DNA of 64,000 bases from Imhoffiella purpurea (GTDB taxonomy: Bacteria; Pseudomonadota; Gammaproteobacteria; Chromatiales; Chromatiaceae): assembly GCF_000585215.1 (NCBI RefSeq), contig NZ_AONC01000017.1, positions 20,278 to 84,277 on the forward strand. Direction: 5' to 3'. Below the pieces are notes generated by a model. The model had not been told where the DNA came from, did not search any database, and saw only the letters and a list, made by a program, of their open reading frames with translations. Below, one piece after another: positions 25,202-35,800 of the stretch (positions are counted from its first letter, which is position 1; every line of letters starts with the position of its first letter). A program made the translations under genes and the position numbers.

Positions 25202-27625
25202 TCAATACGGCAGCGCGTAGCTCCTGCCTTCCTGCCTGCCGATCAGGTCGTAGTGCTCCCATCCCGTGCCGATCAGCCCTTGGCGAACCAGAATGGCGAC
25301 ATCGGAATTGTTGGCCAGATAGCCTTCCTCGCTGAAATCCCCATAGCCGCCGGGTGCCAGATAGAAACGCCCCTCGTGACTCCCGAACGCCTGATAATGT
25401 GCCCAGCCTGTAGGCAGCTGGCCTTGGCTGACCGCTCTCGCGACATCGGGATTATTGGACAGGTAGTACAGCTCATTGAAGTCGCCATAGCCATCGGGCG
25501 CGGCATACGACCTGCCTTCCGTACGGCCTACGGCTGAATAATGCTCCCAGCCCGTCCCCAGATGCCCCCGCCGCATGGCCAGGGCGACGTCCGGGTTGCG
25601 GGCCAGATAATAGCCCTCGTTGAAATCGCCATAGCCAGCGGGCATGGATACGGATCGTCCTTCGGCCTTGCCGAAGCCTTGATAGTGCGCCCAGCCGGAA
25701 GGAATCCACCCCTGATTGAGCGCCTTGGCCACATCCGGATTGTTGGCGAGATAATAGGTCTCGGAATAGGCGGAGGTCGCCGTTGCGGTGAAGGTGGCCA
25801 GCACGGTGAAATCTCGACGCATCGTCAGGGTGCAGCTTCCAGAACCAGTGCAAGGACCACTCCAGCCATCGAACCGATAGCCATCGTCGGCAGCGGCGGT
25901 CAGGGTAACCGGGGTTCCGGCAGTATAGCGCTCGCTGCAATCGCTGCCGCAGTCGATGCCCGCTGGGGAACTGGTGATGAGCCCGGACCCCACCTTGGAT
26001 ACGACCAGTGAATATGCCGCAGCCGCTTCAAAGACGGCGACCGCTTCTCTATTGGAGGACAGCGTCAAGGTGCAGACTTCAGCAACTGAGCTATCGCACC
26101 CAGTCCAGGCTGAGAATAGATAATTGCCAGACTGCGCAGGCGCCTGTAGCCGAATCAAGGTATTGGAAGCTATGCCGGATACACTATAGTCGGTTACGCC
26201 GCCATAGGCTGCAGGCTGGCCCGAGATCGCCACAGAGGTTGGGCCAGTGGAGCACACACTGAGTGAATAGGTATTTTGGGTACTGTCGCGATAGCCGGAG
26301 ACAGCACCTTTCGTGGCAAGCAACGTCAGCCTGTTGTCGCCGTCCTGAGTATCTCCGGCGGTTACCCCCTCGTAGCTCAGAAGGGGACTAGAAAATAACG
26401 AAACCCGTGAATGAGTAACACCATCGGAGAAATATTGTCCGCTTTCATAAGTCATGATCGAGCAATATTTCCCCAAATCGCCACCAATCCAGCGCCACCC
26501 AGCAGAATAATCATATAGACCCGGCCCAGGCCCAGCGAGTTGCTCTTTATGATGGTGCGCCCCCATATTATGGCCCATCTCATGAATCATCGTATATGTC
26601 CAGTGGACTTGCTGAATACGCGAAAGATGGAATCCCAGTTCCGGCCACCCCTGAGCCTTGCTCAACAACCAACCCAGCCCACCAACGTCCTCTACCTTTT
26701 CGAGCAAAACAACCAAATCCGCACCATAGGCGTCTCGCCAAGCATGAACTTCATCCATATAGCGGGGCTCGCCCTCATAACCCCACGGATCATAATCAGA
26801 GTGAAAAGTAATACGTCTCAGATCGACGCCAGAATCACCAGACTCCGTATAATCGACCTCGGCCGAATACACCAAATTGAAGGTGATTCCGAGATCCGAA
26901 TCGTCCGCCGCAAGCTGGGCTCTCGCCATGGCCTGACTCACCGCATACTCTATCCCTGACACATTCGCATCCGCCCATACCCTTGCCGCTGGGGTATAGA
27001 GGATCATGACATCGATCGTCTCGTTCGACGACTGAAAATCCCGAGCGCTTGCATCTATAGATATTCGAGACGATGAAGCGTCATCGAAATCACTGCCGGC
27101 ATCGCGATCCGGAACGATAGCGTCATCCGGGGATTCCAGGACATCCTTGCGTTCCGGATCCACCTCCCACAGAAGCAGACCCTCTCCGTCCCGCACCTTG
27201 GAAAAGGCGAACTCTCGCCCTTCCTCGGGTATCTCGATACTGCCCAGCGCGACACCATCCTTGACGGAGAGCATGAAAACGCCGTAATCGCTATCCGTCA
27301 ACCGCCCCCGGATGAGACGCACCCCGTTTCTATCGAGACTGGTATGGTCGATCAACCCCTCGAACACAGCATTCTCGAAGAGATTCAGCTCGAGCCTATC
27401 CCCTTCGACAACCACATCGGGCTCGGCAAGCCCAACACTCAAATCCACCGCGCGATAACGCACGGCATCGGACAGTACTGCCGGCATCAACTCGTCGGAA
27501 TGGCCGGCACCTGAAACCGAGGCATCGCTCGAAGGGTCGAATAACATATAAGAGTCAGAGGCATAGACGCAGGCACCAATCGCCAGGAGCCCGAAAACAC
27601 CTATCAATCGATTCAACGCAGACAT
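25202..27625 (-). CDS. Secreted reprolysin-like zinc metalloprotease with C-terminal N-P-D-V repeats
   Basis: A predicted extracellular protease of 807 residues. A Sec signal peptide (residues 1-25) ends in G-A-C-V-Y-A-S, where the Cys could make a lipobox, so secreted or lipoprotein. After a propeptide-like region comes the metzincin zinc site H-E-M-G-H-N-M-G-A-H-H with a later S-I-M-T Met-turn. Then follows a bacterial B-repeat-like domain with paired Cys (C-G-S-D-C) and four repeats of about 48 residues reaching the very C-terminus (coding 25205-25768). ATG 27625 has GGAGGGAAT directly upstream. The same repeat heads the S-layer-like protein encoded at 32852-37081, so the repeats may tether the protease to the surface layer (inference). 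Confidence 0.88.
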   Translation of the reverse strand: MSALNRLIGVFGLLAIGACVYASDSYMLFDPSSDASVSGAGHSDELMPAVLSDAVRYRAVDLSVGLAEPDVVVEGDRLELNLFENAVFEGLIDHTSLDRNGVRLIRGRLTDSDYGVFMLSVKDGVALGSIEIPEEGREFAFSKVRDGEGLLLWEVDPERKDVLESPDDAIVPDRDAGSDFDDASSSRISIDASARDFQSSNETIDVMILYTPAARVWADANVSGIEYAVSQAMARAQLAADDSDLGITFNLVYSAEVDYTESGDSGVDLRRITFHSDYDPWGYEGEPRYMDEVHAWRDAYGADLVVLLEKVEDVGGLGWLLSKAQGWPELGFHLSRIQQVHWTYTMIHEMGHNMGAHHHKEQLAGPGPGLYDYSAGWRWIGGDLGKYCSIMTYESGQYFSDGVTHSRVSLFSSPLLSYEGVTAGDTQDGDNRLTLLATKGAVSGYRDSTQNTYSLSVCSTGPTSVAISGQPAAYGGVTDYSVSGIASNTLIRLQAPAQSGNYLFSAWTGCDSSVAEVCTLTLSSNREAVAVFEAAAAYSLVVSKVGSGLITSSPAGIDCGSDCSERYTAGTPVTLTAAADDGYRFDGWSGPCTGSGSCTLTMRRDFTVLATFTATATSAYSETYYLANNPDVAKALNQGWIPSGWAHYQGFGKAEGRSVSMPAGYGDFNEGYYLARNPDVALAMRRGHLGTGWEHYSAVGRTEGRSYAAPDGYGDFNELYYLSNNPDVARAVSQGQLPTGWAHYQAFGSHEGRFYLAPGGYGDFSEEGYLANNSDVAILVRQGLIGTGWEHYDLIGRQEGRSYALPY
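25205..25768 (-). repeat. Four C-terminal 48-residue N-P-D-V repeats of the protease
   Basis: Four consecutive coding units, each reading Y-L-x-x-N-x-D-V ... G-W-x-H-Y ... E-G-R, with lengths 48, 48, 48 and 44 residues and a linker ending Y-G-D-F. The last unit ends at the stop codon, so the array is the C-terminal end of the protein. Confidence 0.92.
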
Positions 27626-27784
27626 ATTCCCTCCTGCAAACATCTCACTTCAACATTCCATCTCCAGCAACAGTATCGAACATACGCAAGAAACAGGGGC
27701 GCATCATCGATGCAAGCGGATCTCGAACGCTGCACCCCTCATCGAACGGAAGAATCTCAGCAACGGCCACAGGACAGGGCGGTG

Positions 27785-28712
27785 CTAATGCGATTCGGCC
27801 TCCAGCCGACGATAGAGCCCGATCATCGTGTCTTCCAGTTGTCGAGTAAATCCGGGCGCATCCATCAGCGGAGAGGACCGCATCCGCTCGCACATCGTCT
27901 GTCGCAGACTGGTCAATCGGTCTCGGTCGCCGGCCAGCTCGGCAGCGATGCGCACATAGTCGTCGGCATTCTCGGCCGCCAATTCAGGCAACCCGATGAT
28001 CGACAGGAAGGCGAAGGTCTGGCGGCTGACCAGCCGCGACCGAGGCCAGGTGACGACAGGCACGCCCATCCAGAGCGCCTCGCAGCTGGTCAATCCACCG
28101 CTGAAGGGAAAGGGATCGAGCGCGATATCGATATCGCCATATTCCTCGAGCAGATCGACATGAAATGATGGCCCCCGCAACTCGACCCGCTCCACCGCGA
28201 TACCGAAACCGGAAAAGCCCTGTCTCACCCGCTCGCGAAAGGAGTCGTCGTTGAATGTGCGCCATTTCAGAATCAAGCGACTGTCCGATACGCTATTCAG
28301 CACGCGCGCCCACAGCGCCAGCACCGAGTCGTTGAGCTTGGCCGTGTTGTTGAAGCTGCCGAATGTCACCCCTCGATCGGCCTGATGCGGTGAGGGCGAC
28401 ACCTCCGGAGCGAAGGCCACCGAGATCGCGCGCCAAATTGGCCAGGTTGACGACAGCGCGCAGATCGGAGGGATCGAGACGGAACGCCCGGTCGAAGCAG
28501 TCACGTGCGAGTGAATGAAACCCGAAATTCAGGAGCAACACGCCTGTATCGAGCAATAGGACCAGATCATGGCCGTGATGCTCGATGACTCGTCGGCCGA
28601 TGGCGGCCAGATCGTCGAAACGCGCGGCCTGGGCATGTTGCCTGGCCAGGCTCAATAGCTCAGAAGCGGTGGTATCGATCGAACCTCTCCATGTCGTCAT
28701 CTCAGAATCCAA
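27785..28712 (-). pseudogene. Broken OGT/SPINDLY-type glycosyltransferase (GT41)
   Basis: Two frames hold two ends of one GT41 gene. The first (28712 to about 28430) reads TPR sequence: A-R-D-C-F-D-R-A-F-R-L-D-P-S-D-L-R ... N-L-A-N-L-A-R-D-L. The second (about 28420 to 27785) reads the C-terminal catalytic part: V-T-F-G-S-F-N-N-T-A-K-L-N-D, then D-I-D-I-A-L-D-P-F-P-F-S-G-G and E-A-L-W-M-G-V-P-V-V-T-W. The intervening catalytic N-lobe (a couple of hundred residues in intact enzymes) is absent and the frames do not match, so this is an internal deletion with frameshift near 28411-28430. An intact enzyme would add a sugar, typically GlcNAc, to Ser/Thr. Confidence 0.82.
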
Positions 28713-28774
28713 GGATTGGCCGCATCTTATCCTCTAGGCCCCGATTTGCGGAAACCGCGCCCGGTTGCTTGGTA

Positions 28775-30961
28775 TCAAGCTGATCTCCCGACCGCCTCAG
28801 GAGCATCCACCGCGGCCAGCGATTCCACCCACTGCAGCTGGCGCGGCAGACAGACGGACCTGAGATCATAGTGGCTGCGGGCGAAGGCACGCGCATTGAC
28901 CCCAAGTCTCTCTGCGCGCTCCGGATCGTCCAGGAGCGCACAGACGCTCTCGACCAAGGCAGACACGTCGAAGAAATCCACCAAGAGTCCAGTCTCGTCA
29001 TGGACGATCGCCTCGCGCAGCGGAGCCGTGTCGCTGGCGACGATGGAACATCCCAGACTCATCGCCTCCAGCAAGCTCCAGCTGAGCACGAAGGGATAGG
29101 TCAGATAGACGTGCACCCGCGACAGCTGCAGCAGTGCAACGAAATGCGGATAGGGAAGGTTGCCGAGGAAATGGACCCGAGACCAGTCGGCATCGCCGAT
29201 CTGCGGACGCACCTCGGCCGCGAAGATCTCCTTCCAGGTCCTGCCGTTTTCCGGTCGCGTCCCATAGCTCACATCATCGCCGCCCGCGATCAGCACACGC
29301 GCGGTCGGCCTGCGCCGCAACAGCTCGGGCAAGGCGCGCATGAAGATATGATAGCCGCGGTAAGGCTCCAGATTGCGATTGACGAAGGTGATGACCTCGT
29401 CTCGTCGCGTCAGCAGGATGTTGCCGTTCAGCGTCAGGCTCACATCCGGATTCGGCACCAGAACATCGGTGTCGATACCATCGTGCATCACCTGTATCTT
29501 GGACCGGAATGGTTCCGGAAAGGTGCTCGCCTGCCATTGGGTGGGACTGATCCCGGCATCGGCTACCTCGAAATGCAGCAGATTGTTCAGGTTCCTGAGC
29601 CGCAGGCGGCAGACATCGCCCTCGTCCTTGGTGGGAAACTCGGGATCGAAACCAACGTCGGCCCCTCGAGGATGGTAGAAAAACTCACAATAGACACCAA
29701 GCCGAGCCTCGGGCCAAACATCCTTCAGGAAAAGGCTTTCGCCCCAGCCATGATGGGCAATGATGACATCTGGAATGAAACCATTCGCCTTCATCCGCAA
29801 GGCAGCACGGAAACAGGCTTCGCCCCGTATCGTCTTGGTCTCGAAATCGCTGACCCAGGGATGCATGCCTGGCGTCGTCCCGCGCAAGGGACGATAGGAG
29901 AAGAGTTTGACGCCTTGCCATTCCGCCATTTCCGTCCGCCGCATCCTCATGGCAGCGACGGTATGACCGCGTTCTACGAGTGCGGGAGCGAGGAATTTGA
30001 ACTGACCGGGAAAATTCTGGTGAATGAACAGAATATTCGTCGATGATGCAGTGGTTTTCGGAACAGCAAGAGCGTTCGGGCTATCCCATTCCAAGGCCAG
30101 ATTGACCTCATTGACCAGTTGCTTCATTCGTTCGATCCGGTCCTGATCGCGGTGCCAAGCCTTGACACGATAACGGTCGCAATACTCGAGCGCCAGCGCC
30201 CTGCCCTGCTCGGGGCTGACCGCCTCAGTGACCGCAACCCCTTGAATGGCTCGTGAGATCTGCAGGAAGAGGGCCTTCGGCATGGGCGCATCACGCAACA
30301 CACTCCGGCTGGGTTCAAACCCATCACGCAGCGTCATCCTCATGAGATACTCACCATGGACCTGAAGCTTGGCCCCCTGGAAGAGAGAAGATGTGACAAG
30401 AGGGAAATAGGGAGCCAGCTCGGGAACCGCGTGATTGGGCCAGACCTCCGTGCGCCAATAGCGTTCGGCGATCCGAGCCCAGTGGCGGTAGTCTGCCAGC
30501 GGAACCAGGCCAGAACGCTCGAACGGCAGAATCTCGACCTTTGGTTTGGTGGATACCACCGTATCGTTGGCGACATCGACATAGAGCGTCCCGACGAGAA
30601 AGGCATTCTGAAAATACTGACCTCTCAGATCGCCCCATACTCGACGCATGCTACCGCCCGCATCGAAAAAGGCCGCGAGTGCAGCATGACCAGACCTCGC
30701 AGAATCATCCAGCGTAGAGGCATCGATACGCTCTATAAGTCGCCCGACAGCAAGAGTGATCTCCAGACATTGTCCAAGTGGATAGGGCTTCCCCAGCTTC
30801 ATCGGCTGTTGTGACGACAACAGCGGATCTACCCGGGCTCGGACCGCCAAAAACAGGCTTTTCAGATCTGACTCGAACGGGATCAGCAAGCGCTCGGTCA
30901 GCTCTTGAGCGGGTCGCGGACTCAATACACGGGGCTCGCCCGGCAGCAAAGGCATAGGCAT
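28775..30961 (-). CDS. GT-B glycosyltransferase (GT4-like) with novel N-terminal domain
   Basis: A 728-residue protein. The C-terminal half (from about residue 309) is a GT-B glycosyltransferase: I-L-F-I-H-Q-N-F-P-G-Q-F start, M-H-D-G-I-D-T linker, and the donor-site helix S-W-S-L-L-E-A-M-S-L-G-C-S-I-V-A-S. The first 305 residues form a separate domain, unknown to me, with W-G-D-L-R-G-Q-Y-F-Q-N-A-F-L and P-F-E-R-S-G-L-V-P-L patterns. ATG 30961 has GGGGGA eight bases upstream; the frame extending to 31057 is less likely. It lies between the S-layer-type genes and the broken GT41, so a role in glycosylating surface protein is plausible, not shown. Confidence 0.85.
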   Translation of the reverse strand: MPMPLLPGEPRVLSPRPAQELTERLLIPFESDLKSLFLAVRARVDPLLSSQQPMKLGKPYPLGQCLEITLAVGRLIERIDASTLDDSARSGHAALAAFFDAGGSMRRVWGDLRGQYFQNAFLVGTLYVDVANDTVVSTKPKVEILPFERSGLVPLADYRHWARIAERYWRTEVWPNHAVPELAPYFPLVTSSLFQGAKLQVHGEYLMRMTLRDGFEPSRSVLRDAPMPKALFLQISRAIQGVAVTEAVSPEQGRALALEYCDRYRVKAWHRDQDRIERMKQLVNEVNLALEWDSPNALAVPKTTASSTNILFIHQNFPGQFKFLAPALVERGHTVAAMRMRRTEMAEWQGVKLFSYRPLRGTTPGMHPWVSDFETKTIRGEACFRAALRMKANGFIPDVIIAHHGWGESLFLKDVWPEARLGVYCEFFYHPRGADVGFDPEFPTKDEGDVCRLRLRNLNNLLHFEVADAGISPTQWQASTFPEPFRSKIQVMHDGIDTDVLVPNPDVSLTLNGNILLTRRDEVITFVNRNLEPYRGYHIFMRALPELLRRRPTARVLIAGGDDVSYGTRPENGRTWKEIFAAEVRPQIGDADWSRVHFLGNLPYPHFVALLQLSRVHVYLTYPFVLSWSLLEAMSLGCSIVASDTAPLREAIVHDETGLLVDFFDVSALVESVCALLDDPERAERLGVNARAFARSHYDLRSVCLPRQLQWVESLAAVDAPEAVGRSA

Positions 30962-31197
30962 ACAGCTTCCCCCTTGGGCGAACCATGCTTCGAGGCGATA
31001 TTTGATTCGGATATCCGTCTCGCCTCGCTGGACGACGTCCCAGAAACCTCTCGCCAATCATCCCAAGGGATCGGGCACTAACTTCACTGGGTGCGGGCAC
31101 CGATTTCAGCAAGCCGCCCGATCCGACACCAGGAAATCCGCGGGCGTCACGAACCCGCTTCAGGAGGACAACGAAGCATAGTGCCCAGAACAAGACA

Positions 31198-32736
31198 TCA
31201 TGAGAGGATCTGCAAGGCCTTCAGAATCGGAAGGCTCTTGTCGGCGAACTCTTGGGCCTGACGGGTAAGCTCGGCGATATTTTCGTCGGTGGCCTCCAAC
31301 ATCTTACCGTCCTTGATCAGTTTCTGACCCTGGGCAGCCAGAATCTGCCAAACGAATGCCGCCCAGTCGACCGGCTGCTTCCGACCCTCGGCGAGGGCGA
31401 GCAGAAAAAGCTGCTGAAACCGATTGACGCCGATGCCCCCCCCCGTCACCGGGCTGGCGAGATAACCGATGTCGTTACTTCCTCGCGCCTTGTGGCAGAG
31501 ATAGGTGTTGATCCGCTCCGTTTGCTTTTTCGCCTTATTGACGACTTGCTCGGTCTGCACGGGAGCGAGGTGGCCTGTGCCTGTCAGCAGAATGGCTGCC
31601 TGAAGGATCTGCTGGAATCCAATGCCCCTCTCGCTGAGGGCGGCCTCCACCTGGCCAAGCGTTCTGGGCTTGTGGTCGGCCAACAGATCCAAGATGGGGG
31701 CGTAGATATTTTCGCTCATGTCGGCCTCGCCCAAGGCTCCGCTGACCTTGAGCGACACATCCGCCCGATGGGCCTTCAAGACGAGCCTCTGTGCGCGCAG
31801 CGTTTCGACCTGCTCCAAGGTGGACAGCTTGCGCGCACCCTTCACCCAATAGTCGCGGCGAAATTGCTGATTGACCATGAAGTCGCGCACGGTCTCGCGA
31901 AACATCGGATCCGGAACGTCCGCGAGGAACACCTGCTGCTCCGACGTAAGACTGAGCGCATCGATATGGTCGAGATAGTGGGCGGAGCAGGCGTATTGCA
32001 CCTTCGCTTCATCCAAGCAGGCGGCCATGGTGGCGAAGTGCATGGGATGCCAGTCGCGATTGAAATATTCGTGCGCCAGGTAATGACGGTTGTGCCCCTT
32101 GAGCTGTTGCAGACGCTCGCCGACCAGCGGATTGGCGCGTGCAAAGAGCGGGTTGGTGGCCAACAAATTTTCGGCGAACTCGATTGCGCCGTCGATGCGG
32201 CTGACGATGCCGCGCCCTTCCGCGCCGAGCACCTCCGCATGCTCCGTCATCAGGTGACGCATCGGAGCGAAGGCCGCCCAACCGGGCAGGGTGTTGTAAC
32301 TGATGTAGAGGATGCCCCCGACCTTCAGCTTGCGACGGACGAAATCGACGATGACCGCACGGTTCTCGTCCGAGATCCAGCTCCAGATGCCATGCACGCC
32401 GATGAAATCGAAGTCGGGGAGATCCGAGCGCTGAGCGAAGTCGACGAAAGCGGCGTCATGGAGCTCGGCCCCGGCCCCCGAGACCGCCGAGAGCTGTTGG
32501 GCGAAACCGGCCTGACTCGGATTGAAGTCGGTGCCATACCAGCGCGTGGTCGACGCGGCGGCATGCAGGTTTGTCGACAGGCCTTGCCCGAATCCAAGCT
32601 CACAGGCGGTACTGACTTCGGGGAAGACGAGACCTTGATTCAGCAACGCGAGCTTGATGCGCCCAGGATTCAGTTCTGTGTAGTAACCGTAAGTATATGC
32701 AATATCGGCGACATAGCCCGCAGTCCAATCAGTCAT
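31198..32736 (-). CDS. Class I SAM methyltransferase with regulatory domain (protein-lysine methyltransferase-like)
   Basis: A 512-residue protein. The N-terminal domain has a SAM motif C-E-L-G-F-G-Q-G-L-S (about 45-54), then Y-G-T-D-F-N-P, and a G-V-H-G-I-W-S-W core. A middle methyltransferase regulatory-type domain and a C-terminal helical domain follow. This layout matches the family that includes rickettsial PKMT enzymes, which methylate lysines of outer-surface proteins (family knowledge; match by eye). It is encoded 115 bp downstream of the S-layer-like protein on the same strand, after a strong terminator, so that protein is an attractive but unproven substrate. Confidence 0.85.
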   Translation of the reverse strand: MTDWTAGYVADIAYTYGYYTELNPGRIKLALLNQGLVFPEVSTACELGFGQGLSTNLHAAASTTRWYGTDFNPSQAGFAQQLSAVSGAGAELHDAAFVDFAQRSDLPDFDFIGVHGIWSWISDENRAVIVDFVRRKLKVGGILYISYNTLPGWAAFAPMRHLMTEHAEVLGAEGRGIVSRIDGAIEFAENLLATNPLFARANPLVGERLQQLKGHNRHYLAHEYFNRDWHPMHFATMAACLDEAKVQYACSAHYLDHIDALSLTSEQQVFLADVPDPMFRETVRDFMVNQQFRRDYWVKGARKLSTLEQVETLRAQRLVLKAHRADVSLKVSGALGEADMSENIYAPILDLLADHKPRTLGQVEAALSERGIGFQQILQAAILLTGTGHLAPVQTEQVVNKAKKQTERINTYLCHKARGSNDIGYLASPVTGGGIGVNRFQQLFLLALAEGRKQPVDWAAFVWQILAAQGQKLIKDGKMLEATDENIAELTRQAQEFADKSLPILKALQILS

Positions 32737-32784
32737 GTGGACTCCTGTGGAACATATCCATCCTGAAGACGATCGATGTCGACG

Positions 32785-32817
32785 AAAAAGGCCCCACCCC
32801 TTCGCAGGGATGGGGCC
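32785..32817 (-). terminator. Rho-independent terminator of the S-layer-like gene
   Basis: On the minus strand GGCCCCATCCC-TGCGAA-GGGGTGGGGCC is followed directly by TTTTT, about 35 bp after the stop at 32852. This is the strongest intrinsic terminator in the window, as expected for a very highly expressed gene. Confidence 0.85.
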
Positions 32818-32851
32818 GCCCGTCTAGGAGACGTCGACGAGGCCCGAAGGA

Positions 32852-35800
32852 TTAGACAATAACGACCTCACCAGCGTTAGTGCCATTATCCGCGACCACC
32901 ACGGTACCCGTCAGCTTGATGATGCTGTCGGTACCAGAATTGAAGGTGGTATCGGCAGCTACGTTCTCGATCAGGTAGGTGTCGGTGCCATAGGTGAAGG
33001 AGGTTGCGCTGTGCGCGGTCCCCAAGGTGCCGAAGGCTAGGGTGACCGCCCCCGCCAAGTTGGCCGCCCCCGTGATACTGGCCTGCTCTCCGGCCGTCAC
33101 GGCATCCCAGACGATGTCGTTGTTGTCGGTGAAGACGATGACGTCGCCCTTGGTCGCACCAGTGATCACCGTGCTGTAGCTGGTGGCCTGACCATCCGCA
33201 TGCGACACCAGGATCTTGTTGAAGACATCGGAGGTGTTGGTGTGCGAACCGAGGGTCAGGGTCGCCAGGTAGGTGGACGCCGCCCCCTGATCGATGTCGA
33301 TCAAATTGCCGCCGGAGCCCACCTCGATCACCACATGACCGGCCGAGGTCGTGTCCGTGATGTAGTTGTTGGCGTTACCCAGCTTGATGGTGTTGGTCGC
33401 ACCCGCAACGGCCGCATTCAGGGTGATGTTGACATGCGCGTCGTTGGTCGCGCCATCCACCGTGATGCCGGTCGTGGCACCGATGGCGGTCGCCGCCTTC
33501 GTGTTGTCGTTCGCACCCCAAGCCACGTCGCCGTTCATGGTGATGGTGGTCAAGGCTTGAGCCGAGCTGGCGTTGTCGGTTCCCTTGACGACTTCTGTCA
33601 CTGTGGAATCGGTGATATCCGTTTGAGCGCTAACGGTCGGCGTTAGCGCCACGTCGGTCTCGTCGGCAAGCCCCCCCGAACTAACATTCAGCTGTCCGGT
33701 GTTGCTAACCCAACTCGCAGCGGTCCATGTGGCAGTAGTCTGAAGTGAGCCACTTTCCGCATAATTCCCTACCGACGAGTTGTCCCCGGTTACAGTAATA
33801 GCAGCGAAACCCGAGGCCACCTCATTGGCAGAGAGATCCCTCAATGCCGTCAGAGTCAGGCCATCAATGGTCACAGACTGCCCCAGCTTGAGCGCCTGCA
33901 TGTTCCAAGTTACCGACTCGTGGGTACTCGTACCATCGCCGTCTGTTTTAGATCCCGCTGCCACAGCCGTCGCAGCAGCCACCACAGTCTCCGACACCGT
34001 CAGGTTGGTCTTATCACCAACCGTAGCTGCCTTGTAGCTGATCGTATCGGTGGTCGTGACAGTCGCCGTCCAATCGGTGCTCGCCGTCCCTGTTCGCGTC
34101 AAACCTGACGCCACGCTACCACCAGAGAGCGCGATGGCGACATTCTGAGCGCTGATCGCAGTCACGCTGCTTGTATTCTGTACCTTGACACCGTTGACTT
34201 CGAGGGCTTCACCAAGAGCCAGCGTATCGTTGACACTGACCGTATTGATCTCATACGTGCCACCCGATGTGCCGGAGGTAGCGATTGCATCGATCGCCGC
34301 CTTACCTGTACCCGTATTGGACACGGTCAGCACCTTGCCCGCCAGACCGTCGAGAGACCCGATGCTGGAATTGCCGCCACCGGTAAAGGTGAGCGTACCC
34401 AGATTGGCATTGGTCAGGGTCCCGATCTTCACGGCATCGTCGGCCCCAGTGAGGGCGTTGTTGATGGTGAAGCTCGTGGCCTGAGTGTCGGTCTGGGCCA
34501 GTCCAGTGATCTCCAGACCCGCGCTGCCGCTCACGACCAGATTCGACAGGCCATTGTCCGTCAACTTGGTGATCGTGTTCTTCTGGAGCCAAGTGGTGGC
34601 GTTGCTGGTGACGTTCAGGGTACCAGGACCGACGTCGTTGGCATCCTTGAGCGTCAGGTCGGCGATGGTCAGGCCGGTCTTGTTGGTGCTCCCGCCGAGG
34701 GTCAGATTGGCCGTGTTCGCCACGCCGTTGGCATCCGCCAGCTGATAGGTCACGGCCTTGTCTTGCGAGGCATTGATGCCCAGCGTCGTCGCGGGGGCGA
34801 GCTTGGTGAAGGCGATATCCCCGGCCGCCTTCCCATCCATGCTGATCGCCTTCAGACCGGACGGCAGCGTGCTGATGTCGAACGTACCCTGCGACGCCGC
34901 CCCCGTGCCCAGCACCTCGAACCCGGACACCATCTTGGTCAGGCCCTTGCCATCGGCAACATTCGAGGCCGTGTTGAAGGTAGCAGCCGAGTTGTTGAGC
35001 ACCAGCTTGTCATTGCCGCCCGAACCGCCAGAGATGGCGACCTTGGCATCAGCCGAGATGGTGATGTCGGTCTGACCGGTGGAACCGGCGAACTTCTGGG
35101 TCGCCGCGTCCATCGTCGCGGTGATCTTGCCGCTGGAGGTGGTGGTGAAGGCCAGGGCGGCCCCGAGACTGGAGACGTCACCGGTGAAACCGGCCGCGCC
35201 GCTGACGGCCAGCTTGGTCAGAGAGGAGTTCACCGTGCCCATCGTGAGAACGTGATCGCCCGCGACATTCAGGGTGGTCAACGCTGAGTCCGTGAAGGCC
35301 GTCAGCGTCGAGTTGCCACCCTTCGTCGTGACATTCAGGGTCTTGATCTCGTTATTGGCATCGCTGATGGTGCTATCGCTATTGTTCTGCGATGCGGCGG
35401 AAAGGGTATCGAGCGTCAGATTGAGCGTATCGCTCGCCCCGAGGGAGCCGTCGCGATCCAAAGTCAGCGTACCGGCCGTTCCCTTCAGGGTCAGATCGGT
35501 CAGGGCATTACTTTCGATCTTGCTGTCCTTGCCGTAGTTCTCCAAGGTCACGGTCTTGATGGAGCCAAGACCGCCAGCGGCCGCGCTGTCGGTTACGGTG
35601 ACCTTGCCGTTGATCACGCCGGCTACCGCGGCTTTGGCCGTCTGCGGCGTCACCCCGGAGACGGCCTTGACGCCGTCCTGTCCGGGAGCCGCGGTCACAG
35701 CATCCACCTTAACGACACCGGTAACCGCCTCGACTTTATCTGCCGCAATGGCCGCGGCGCTCTGCTTGACCGTCACCGTGGCGGTCGCCGCGTTGCCGTT

